Origin: an uncultured Prevotellaceae bacterium
GTDB taxonomy: Bacteria > Bacteroidota > Bacteroidia > Bacteroidales > Bacteroidaceae
Assembly (NCBI GenBank): GCA_905202115.1
Contig: CAJKQZ010000067.1
Span: 1-11,532 of the forward strand
DNA: 11,532 nt
Direction of reading: 5' to 3'
Below the pieces are notes generated by a model, which was not told the origin of the DNA, did no database searches, and worked only from the letters and a program-made list of their open reading frames with translations. Shown here in pieces: positions 6,479-11,532 of this stretch (its first letter is position 1; each line of letters starts with the position of its first letter). The translations under genes were made by a program, and so were the position numbers.

Positions 6479-7546
6479 ATGAACAAAAGGTTGCTTATCC
6501 TACTGTCGGCTTTATTCTTTGTCTCGTATACATATTCGCAGGAACGGAAAGACGAAGTCGAAAGATTTTGGACTTTTTATTGCGCGCATTTCGATAATGC
6601 TGATTCGGAGTTTTCCGTGTTTGAATATCCCAAGCAGATATTAAGCTACGAGGGAACGAAAATAGAAGTTCGTGCCACTGTTTCGTATCGGTTTGACGCG
6701 GTGGCTGAGAAATACGACGGACTTGTTCTCGTTCTACGTTTTCTGCCATTGGATTCTGGTAAATTCGGAGCGGGTATAGGTGATTCCATACGCATGTATG
6801 CCCGTCAGAGTACCGTGGTGCAGAATGTGTGCGAGGCTAAGGCAGGAGCCGAGTGTCGCATAGAAAGTAACGCCGATATGTATTCAAGGGCGTTTTGTAT
6901 GGCTGACGAAGTGGATGAGTCGAAAATAACCGTGGAATACGAAATGGTTTTTAATCCGCTGAATACGGAAAGCAATGTAATGAATTTCCGTTTGCGTAAA
7001 GCCGATTGGACAGAATCCGACAGCATCCTGCCGGTAAAAGACAACGAAGGTTTTGGAGGCTATATGGAAAAAAGCTGGATATTCCGGCTTCATGATGCAG
7101 GTTACAGGTATTGCGAAGATGACGGACAGTGGAGAATGTCGTATATAGAGCCTACTTTCAATGTGCTTTCTAACATAAGTGTAAGCGACGGTGCGCAGTA
7201 TATCGAGGTGATAGGCAAAAATGTCGGTGCATTCTCTTATGCTAACGTTAAATGCAAGTGTGCGAATGAAGAGAAAGTCTTCGGCGCACGTCTGTTGGGG
7301 CAGATAAGCGACGCTCCGCTTACCGAATCATTGTTCGTAAGTGCAAAGAATCCTGATAAAGTTATAATGGAAAAAGATACTCCTTTGTCATACAGTGAAA
7401 ATGCCGCAGAAAGACTTCCGTTTACGGATAATGATAAAGAAACATATTGCAGATACAGGGCTTCAGCGGAACGTTTTGCATTGGACTCGTATTTTTTCAT
7501 CAGGCAGTCGTCGTATTCACTGCTGTTTTATTATAAGGACAAATAG
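6479..7546 (+). CDS. secreted protein of unknown function, 355 residues
   Basis: I do not recognise this protein. It starts with a clear signal peptide: MNKR, a hydrophobic core (5-16) and a likely signal peptidase I site after TYS (residue 20, before QE), so it is exported to the periplasm or beyond; no lipobox Cys is present. The mature part is rich in beta-strand-type segments, Tyr, Phe and acidic residues. It has several Cys residues, among them KCKC near 259-261, which could form disulfides. No enzyme motif is visible. The gene stands alone: terminators lie before (6110-6152) and after it (7679-7707), and a candidate promoter is at 6424-6455. The whole unit is flanked by inverted copies of a 60-bp repeat, which makes lateral acquisition or inversion worth testing. 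Confidence 0.85.
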   Translation: MNKRLLILLSALFFVSYTYSQERKDEVERFWTFYCAHFDNADSEFSVFEYPKQILSYEGTKIEVRATVSYRFDAVAEKYDGLVLVLRFLPLDSGKFGAGIGDSIRMYARQSTVVQNVCEAKAGAECRIESNADMYSRAFCMADEVDESKITVEYEMVFNPLNTESNVMNFRLRKADWTESDSILPVKDNEGFGGYMEKSWIFRLHDAGYRYCEDDGQWRMSYIEPTFNVLSNISVSDGAQYIEVIGKNVGAFSYANVKCKCANEEKVFGARLLGQISDAPLTESLFVSAKNPDKVIMEKDTPLSYSENAAERLPFTDNDKETYCRYRASAERFALDSYFFIRQSSYSLLFYYKDK

Positions 7547-7678
7547 TTCTCTGTATTTGTTGTGTGATTTGAGAAATAGTTTGTTTTCTCCCGCGGCAAA
7601 TAAAATTACCTCTGCGGCAAAGTTGGAACTTGGTTTTGCAGATAATTTGTGTGGGGTTTAAACTTACGCTTCTTTGTC
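7547..7678. other. intergenic stretch after the 355-residue protein gene
   Basis: No gene is seen. GCGGCAAA occurs twice, 21 bases apart (7593-7600 and 7614-7621). AAATTACCTCTGC (7603-7615) and GCAGATAATTT (7639-7649) form an imperfect inverted pair resembling the ATTATCTC core of the nearby repeat; they may be decayed pieces of it. Confidence 0.35.
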
Positions 7679-7707
7679 CGCCTGACATTTTTGTCAGGTG
7701 TTTTTTT
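7679..7707 (+). terminator. rho-independent terminator of the 355-residue protein gene
   Basis: CCTGACA (7681-7687) and TGTCAGG (7692-7698) pair around TTTT, extended by a G-U and a C-G pair to 9 bp (7679-7700), and are followed directly by seven Ts (7701-7707). It lies 132 bp after the stop codon at 7546. Confidence 0.85.
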
Positions 7708-7728
7708 CGTGTGGGTAAAAAGTGCCCG

Positions 7729-7789
7729 AAAAATTATCTCAGACATATTTTAAATTATCTCTGAGATAATTTTTTCTACAAGCGGGAAG
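7729..7789 (+). repeat. AT-rich intergenic repeat, right copy
   Basis: This is the best-defined copy of the repeat family. It contains AAATTATCTC at 7731-7740 and again at 7752-7761. The second occurrence is the left arm of a perfect 10-bp palindrome with one central base (7752-7772). It ends with the ACAAGCGGGAAG block. It matches the reverse complement of 6072-6129 and, in part, 1-53 in direct orientation. Confidence 0.75.
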
Positions 7790-7818
7790 TGTTTTTCTCC
7801 GTGCGGGAGGGAGGTGTG

Positions 7819-7844
7819 AGAACATGACATTTTTGTCATGTTCT
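7819..7844. repeat. hairpin sharing its core with the terminator at 7679-7707
   Basis: AGAACATGACA (7819-7829) and TGTCATGTTCT (7834-7844) pair perfectly over 11 bp around TTTT. The 14-base core TGACATTTTTGTCA is identical to 7683-7696 in the terminator 142 bp upstream. No T run follows on either strand, so it is not a typical terminator itself. Confidence 0.7.
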
Positions 7845-7930
7845 GAAAAGTCCAATGCCGGTTTTGGCGGTGCAACGGCCGGAGTGCGGCGTTTGTATTT
7901 GCCGGCAGGCATTGCGAGTGTGGCGACATA

Positions 7931-7968
7931 CGAAAAATCCCGAAAAACATTTTATGATTTTTCGGGAT
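7931..7968 (-). terminator. rho-independent terminator of the surE-lpxB unit
   Basis: ATCCCGAAAAA (7937-7947) and TTTTTCGGGAT (7958-7968) pair over 11 bp around a 10-base loop. On the minus strand the stem is followed by a T run (complement of 7933-7937). It lies about 60 bp past the lpxB stop codon. Confidence 0.8.
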
Positions 7969-8027
7969 AAGCCTTGTCGGCCCATTTTTAATTCTACTGA
8001 ACCGGTAAAATCATGCTGTCGGTTCGT

Positions 8028-9263
8028 TTATTGTGGCCTGTCGTTGTGGCGGCGTTGCAGGCAGGTGAGGATTTCTGCCGCGGCTTTTGCAGCGGCTCCG
8101 GAAGGCCCGAGCTTTCGGGACATGAGGCTGTAACCTTCGAGCATTTCGTCGCGCTTGGCGGCGTTTTCGGTTATGTTGCTGAGCTCGCGGCGTATGTTTT
8201 CTACCGTCATGCCGTCGGCAACAAGCTCTTTCACCACCTCTTTGCCGGCAATGAGGTTCACGAGCGATATGTATGGCACATGAAGCAGGTGGCGGCGCAG
8301 AAAAGAAACGAATTTGCCGGCCGCGGTGTAGTAACATACCACCTGGGGAACGTTGAACAGCGCGGTTTCTAAGGTGGCCGTGCCCGATGTTACGAGGGCC
8401 GCGTCTGCGCGGGCGAGAATTCCGTAGGTCTTTCCGCTTTCTATCGTAACGCTGCCGTTGGCGAGCATTTCTTCGGGAATATAGCGCTCGTATTCGGACG
8501 CACCGAGGTTGGGAGCTCCGGCTACTACAAGGCGGTATCCCTTGCCGGTGAACGGTGCGGCGGCAATACACATGCGGTTCAGATTGTCCTTTATTTCCTG
8601 TTTGCGGCTGCCGGCCAACAGTGCTATCGTTTTTGCGCCGCAAGGCTTGTCGGCGGCATTGTCGTGGAGTTTTTTGTATTCCGTAATCTCGTCGACGGTG
8701 GGATTTCCCACATAGTGTACGTTATAATTGTGGCGGGCATAAAAATCTACTTCGAAAGGAAGAATGCAGAACATTTCGTCTACGTTGCGCCGTATGTTTT
8801 TTATGCGTCCCTCGCGCCACGCCCATATTTTGGGCGAAATGTAATAATAAACCGGTATGTCGGTGTTTCGTTTTACGTATTGTGCAATCGAAAGATTGAA
8901 GCCGGGGTAGTCTACGAGTATCACTACGTCGGGGCAAAGCTCCGAAATCTGTTGCTTGCAGCGTTTCATGGCCCGCAGAATCACGCGCGAGTGCATGGCT
9001 ACGGTAATGAATCCCATATAGGCAATGTCGCGGTAGTCGGAAAGCAGTTCCGCTCCCGCCCGTTTCATCTCGTCGCCTCCATAGGCGTAGAATTTTGCTC
9101 CGGGGTCTTGTTTCTTCAGTGCGGCAATCAGATTGGCCGCGTGCAGGTCGCCGCTTGCCTCGCCGGCAATGAGAAAGTAGGTGAGACTTTGCCTTGCGGA
9201 ATTTCTGCTGCCGTTTGCGGTTTCTGCGGAATTCCTGGTTGTCGTTGTGTTGTCGTAGCTCAT
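8028..9263 (-). CDS. lpxB: lipid-A-disaccharide synthase
   Basis: Peripheral inner-membrane glycosyltransferase (family GT19). It joins UDP-2,3-diacylglucosamine and lipid X to give the beta-1,6-linked lipid A disaccharide. Family motifs are clear: FLIAGEASGDLH (30-41), YMGF (82-85), VDYPGFNL (117-124, with D118), YYISPKIWAW (140-149), FCILPFEVDFY (165-175), YVGNP (184-188), LLAGSRKQEI (215-224) and, near the C-terminus, TSGTATLETALF. At 411 residues it is somewhat longer than usual because about 26 Ser/Thr/Asn-rich residues precede the first conserved strand. No ATG, GTG or TTG is seen closer to that strand, so the extension is kept. surE ends 22 bp upstream, so the two are probably one operon. 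It ends before the terminator at 7931-7968. Confidence 0.96.
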   Translation of the reverse strand: MSYDNTTTTRNSAETANGSRNSARQSLTYFLIAGEASGDLHAANLIAALKKQDPGAKFYAYGGDEMKRAGAELLSDYRDIAYMGFITVAMHSRVILRAMKRCKQQISELCPDVVILVDYPGFNLSIAQYVKRNTDIPVYYYISPKIWAWREGRIKNIRRNVDEMFCILPFEVDFYARHNYNVHYVGNPTVDEITEYKKLHDNAADKPCGAKTIALLAGSRKQEIKDNLNRMCIAAAPFTGKGYRLVVAGAPNLGASEYERYIPEEMLANGSVTIESGKTYGILARADAALVTSGTATLETALFNVPQVVCYYTAAGKFVSFLRRHLLHVPYISLVNLIAGKEVVKELVADGMTVENIRRELSNITENAAKRDEMLEGYSLMSRKLGPSGAAAKAAAEILTCLQRRHNDRPQ

Positions 9264-9285
9264 TTGTGCGGCGTTGCTATTGCGG

Positions 9286-10059
9286 TTAAAGAATATCCCA
9301 GTTTTTCAGCTCTTCGGCCAGGTGGTAGGCCGTTACGTCGATTTGTGTGGGCGTAATGGCCACATAGCCGTGCTCGAGTGCCCAGCGGTCGGTGTCGTCG
9401 CACTCGGGCTCCATATTTGTGCAGTTGCCGGTGAGGAAATAATAGTTTGTTCTTCTGCGCGGATTGGTGTATTTTTCGAATTCCTTGCTCCACAGACTGC
9501 GGCACATGCGGCAAATTCTTACGCCCTCGAATCTCGGCGTGAGGGGAAAGTTTACGTTCAGACATGTCATCTCGGGCATGGGGCGCATGAGGGCTTCGCG
9601 GGTGATTCTTTCCACGTAGGGGCGCAGCGGGTTGAAATCGGCGTCAATGCGGTGGTCGCATAGCGAGAACGCCACCGACTTTATGCGCAGCATGGCGGCT
9701 TCGAGCGCGGCTCCCAGGGTTCCTGAGTAGTGTACGTTTATAGAAGCGTTGTCGCCGTGGTTTATTCCGCTTACCACAAGGTCGGGCCGGCGGGGCATTA
9801 CCTCGTCTACGGCGAGCTTCACGCAGTCTACCGGTGTGCCCGAGCAGCTGTAAACCGTAAGTCCTGCGGTTTCGCTTATCTTGCTGCATGTTATGGGTAC
9901 TTCCGACGTTATCGAGCCGGCCGCTCCCGAACGCGCGCGGTCAGGAGCCATTACGAACACGTCGGCAATGGGGGTGAGCCATTCTATCAGGCGGTTTATT
10001 CCTGGTGCGGAGTATCCGTCGTCGTTGGAAAGCAAAATAAGTTTGCGTTGTTCAGTCAT
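9286..10059 (-). CDS. surE: 5'/3'-nucleotidase SurE
   Basis: Metal-dependent phosphatase that removes phosphate from nucleoside monophosphates, known from stationary-phase survival studies. The 257 residues match the family length. The four expected metal ligands are present: D13 and D14 in LLSNDDG, S44 in RARSGAAGS and N100 in DLVVSGINHGDNAS. SGTPVDCVKLA (73-83) and the HYSGTLGAALEAAM block (110-123) are further SurE signatures. The ATG at 10059 places the first strand six residues in. It precedes lpxB by 22 bp on the same strand; a surE-lpxB pairing is familiar from other Bacteroidetes. A -7 box lies at 10085-10092, and direct repeats lie just upstream of it. Confidence 0.96.
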   Translation of the reverse strand: MTEQRKLILLSNDDGYSAPGINRLIEWLTPIADVFVMAPDRARSGAAGSITSEVPITCSKISETAGLTVYSCSGTPVDCVKLAVDEVMPRRPDLVVSGINHGDNASINVHYSGTLGAALEAAMLRIKSVAFSLCDHRIDADFNPLRPYVERITREALMRPMPEMTCLNVNFPLTPRFEGVRICRMCRSLWSKEFEKYTNPRRRTNYYFLTGNCTNMEPECDDTDRWALEHGYVAITPTQIDVTAYHLAEELKNWDIL

Positions 10060-10084
10060 AAATAGGTTTTGGTTTAATGTCGTA

Positions 10085-10092
10085 CAAAGATA
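10085..10092 (-). promoter_or_regulatory. candidate -7 box of the surE-lpxB promoter
   Basis: The minus strand reads TATCTTTG, an exact match to TAnnTTTG, 25 bp before the surE start codon; transcription would start near 10078. No TTTG -33 box is at the right distance: that place is taken by one copy of a 12-bp direct repeat, which may point to an activator-assisted promoter. Confidence 0.5.
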
Positions 10093-10093
10093 C

Positions 10094-10122
10094 TTATTTC
10101 CTGTGAGCTTTTATTTCCTGTG
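10094..10122. repeat. 12-bp direct repeat in the surE promoter region
   Basis: TTATTTCCTGTG occurs at 10094-10105 and 10111-10122 (17-base period), covering the stretch from the -7 box through the place of the -33 box. A looser third copy, TTATTTCTGTTG, begins near 10154. The position suits a regulator binding site; no regulator is identified. Confidence 0.5.
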
Positions 10123-10176
10123 TGGGGTTAAGAGGCGTTTGGACGGAAATCTTTTATTTCTGTTGTTTCCCCATTG

Positions 10177-11412
10177 TCAAGGAAACAGATTGAATGGTTC
10201 CTCGTTATTGTCGATGCACGCCACGGCCTGAATGCAGGCTTTCGGGTTTTCTACGGTAAGCGGCGAGGAAGACGTGTAGTTTCTCATTCTGCAGCCGTAC
10301 ATGGATACCGTGGTGCGTTCTGCGCCTCTTACGAGAATGAAGTCGAACGACTTGCCCACGGTCGAGAGCGCTCCGTTCGGCCCAGAGAAAGCCTCGACAT
10401 TGGAGAGTGCCAGGTGTCCTTTTCCTTCGGCTATGACAGGATGTATGTTTTTTACGTCTTCGCCGGTGTTGGCTATTATGGAACCTTGCGCCACTTGCCA
10501 GTTGCGGTTGAAATTGCTGTTGCCGCGTTTGTGTATTCCCACGGCCACGCAGTCGAAGTTGAAGTTTGTCATCTGTCCGTACGAATCGCCGCCCAGAAGT
10601 ATTCCGCCGTAGGTGCCGAAAGTGAAAATATCTATCAGTTGTGCGTTGTCGGTGTGGTCGATAGAGTATGCAAACGTTTTGCGTGCCACAACGGAGTTGA
10701 TTACGGCGGGTGAGAACGACCGCCCGAACTCGCGCATGTTTGCAGGATTTGCATGACAGTGCAGAACTCGCGGAATATCGTAGCAGTAGTCGATAGTTAT
10801 GAAGCGGCCGCTGAGCGGAAAACCATAGCAGTGCTCAAACAGAATCTGTTCGTTCACGTTTTTTCCCGTCGACGCGAAATCCATAGCAGTGTATTCGCCA
10901 TAAAATGTAAGGCACGACAGAGTTACGCCCTCGACATTCTCGTCCTTGTCTACTTGTATGGTGGGGTGGTATTCTATTATTTTGCTTGGGTCGCTGTATG
11001 CCTGTTCGGGATAGTAGAATTGTATTCCGCGAATCTGGGTTGCCGACCTTACGGTTATGAACGGCTTTTCGTTGTCGGTAATTACGAACAGCGAGCCTGT
11101 GGGTTCGGCTTTGTCGGGGTTGCGTGTGCCGCGTCCCACAGGGCCGTGTGCTCCAATGAGCGATACGTTGCGTTTCAGCACTATTCCCGAGCTTATGCGA
11201 TATCCGCCTTCGGCCGGTTCTACGTAGAGTGCCGTTCCTGATTTCTCGGCCGTGTCTATGGCCCGCTGCAATGCCTCACGGTTGGCCTGCGGGGTGTTTT
11301 CTGGCAGCACGCCGAACTTCTGTATGCTTATCGGGCCGCCGGCCGTGATGTTTGTTGCCTGCATGAGCAGCAGTGCAACAGACAGTAAAAAGCGGAATAA
11401 GAGCGTTTTCAT
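10177..11412 (-). CDS. secreted pectate-lyase-superfamily protein (parallel beta-helix)
   Basis: A 411-residue exported protein. The chosen start, ATG at 11412, gives a classical signal peptide: MKTLLFRF, a hydrophobic core, and probable cleavage near ITA (residue 24) before GG. An in-frame ATG at 11460 would add 16 polar residues but falls at the predicted transcription start, so it is unlikely. ISIQKFGVLPEN followed by NREALQRAIDTAEKSG and ALYVEPAEGGYRIS is the typical opening of the pectate-lyase-superfamily fold (Pfam Pectate_lyase_3), after which short beta-strand repeats (SLIGAHG, IRGIQFYY, VEGVTLSCLTFYG, AQLIDIFTFG, NFNFDCVAVG) suggest a right-handed beta-helix. The substrate is unknown and catalytic residues cannot be assigned; it may be a polysaccharide lyase, hydrolase or binding protein. 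It is monocistronic by position, with 117 bp to surE. Confidence 0.82.
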   Translation of the reverse strand: MKTLLFRFLLSVALLLMQATNITAGGPISIQKFGVLPENTPQANREALQRAIDTAEKSGTALYVEPAEGGYRISSGIVLKRNVSLIGAHGPVGRGTRNPDKAEPTGSLFVITDNEKPFITVRSATQIRGIQFYYPEQAYSDPSKIIEYHPTIQVDKDENVEGVTLSCLTFYGEYTAMDFASTGKNVNEQILFEHCYGFPLSGRFITIDYCYDIPRVLHCHANPANMREFGRSFSPAVINSVVARKTFAYSIDHTDNAQLIDIFTFGTYGGILLGGDSYGQMTNFNFDCVAVGIHKRGNSNFNRNWQVAQGSIIANTGEDVKNIHPVIAEGKGHLALSNVEAFSGPNGALSTVGKSFDFILVRGAERTTVSMYGCRMRNYTSSSPLTVENPKACIQAVACIDNNEEPFNLFP

Positions 11413-11464
11413 ATATCGAAGTGTTTTAAGTGAATGCGTGTTGCGCATAATCGTGTCCATTGTA

Positions 11465-11495
11465 CAAATATAGCAAAAGGCGAGTGCAGAGCAAA
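11465..11495 (-). promoter_or_regulatory. Bacteroides-type promoter of the beta-helix protein gene
   Basis: On the minus strand TTTG (complement of 11492-11495) and TATATTTG (complement of 11465-11472) are exactly 19 bp apart, a full match to the consensus. Transcription would start near 11458, giving a leader of about 45 bases to the ATG at 11412 and ruling against the ATG at 11460. Confidence 0.78.
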
Positions 11496-11512
11496 ATGAG
11501 CTCGCTCATTTT
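11493..11512. repeat. palindrome overlapping the -33 box
   Basis: AAAATGAGC (11493-11501) and GCTCATTTT (11504-11512) are perfect inverted 9-mers around TC. The palindrome shares three bases with the -33 TTTG box of the beta-helix gene. It could be an operator, or the terminator of a gene lying outside the window. Confidence 0.45.
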
Positions 11513-11532
11513 CTTTGCCGAGCCGCCCATTA

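Noticed and set aside
7603..7649. A fourth copy of the intergenic repeat
   Set aside because: Only short pieces (AAATTACCTCTGC and GCAGATAATTT) resemble the family; the spacing differs and the match is too weak to call.
7750..7950. Minus-strand open frame of 66 codons in the convergent intergenic region
   Set aside because: It runs through the repeat and two hairpins, has no recognisable product and no promoter, and lies between terminators.
7855..8133. Plus-strand open frame of 92 codons
   Set aside because: It overlaps the end of lpxB and the terminator on the other strand; the composition is that of an antisense shadow.
8664..9356. Plus-strand open frame of 230 codons opposite lpxB and surE
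   Set aside because: Antisense shadow of clearly recognised lpxB and surE coding sequence.
1..11532. CRISPR array, restriction-modification, toxin-antitoxin or phage defence genes
   Set aside because: No regularly spaced repeats of the right kind and no protein with matching motifs were seen on either strand.

Overview
The window looks like a chromosomal segment from a member of the Bacteroidetes, most likely order Bacteroidales. The evidence is the set of proteins (a Bacteroidales-type EPSP synthase, a PorW/SprE-like lipoprotein, a SurE-LpxB pair, a secreted pectate-lyase-superfamily protein), the near absence of Shine-Dalgarno sequences, and several promoters that fit the Bacteroides consensus TTTG - 19 to 21 bp - TAnnTTTG. 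A finer assignment is not safe from this sequence alone. All homology statements are from recognition of motifs; no search was run.

Layout. 1-248: AT-rich non-coding DNA holding a partial copy of an intergenic repeat and the terminator of the next gene. 249-323 (-): tRNA-Pro(GGG), with a near-ideal promoter at 390-420, divergent from aroA. 467-6044 (+): a probable four-gene run, aroA, a small membrane-anchored protein with a four-cysteine cluster, a metal ABC transporter permease of the ZnuB type, and a 997-residue TPR lipoprotein related to PorW/SprE of the type IX secretion system. It ends in a perfect 40-bp palindrome followed by a T run. 6045-6478: a 434-bp intergenic region with repeats, a hairpin and a candidate promoter. 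6479-7546 (+): a secreted protein of 355 residues that I do not recognise. 7547-8027: a 481-bp convergent intergenic region, rich in inverted repeats, with terminators for both sides. 8028-10059 (-): surE and lpxB, probably one operon (22 bp apart). 10177-11412 (-): a secreted parallel beta-helix protein with its own promoter.

The genes are mostly housekeeping and envelope functions: aromatic amino-acid synthesis, metal uptake, an outer-membrane or periplasmic secretion-related lipoprotein, lipid A synthesis and a surface or periplasmic carbohydrate-active-type protein. They do not form one pathway.

The most unusual feature is a family of about 60-bp AT-rich intergenic repeats. Two well-matched copies (6072-6129 and 7729-7789) lie in opposite orientation on either side of the unrecognised 355-residue secreted protein, enclosing its candidate promoter, coding region and terminator. 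A third, more diverged copy lies at the very start of the window (1-53). This could be a non-autonomous mobile or invertible unit, or simply a dispersed repeat placed at gene ends.
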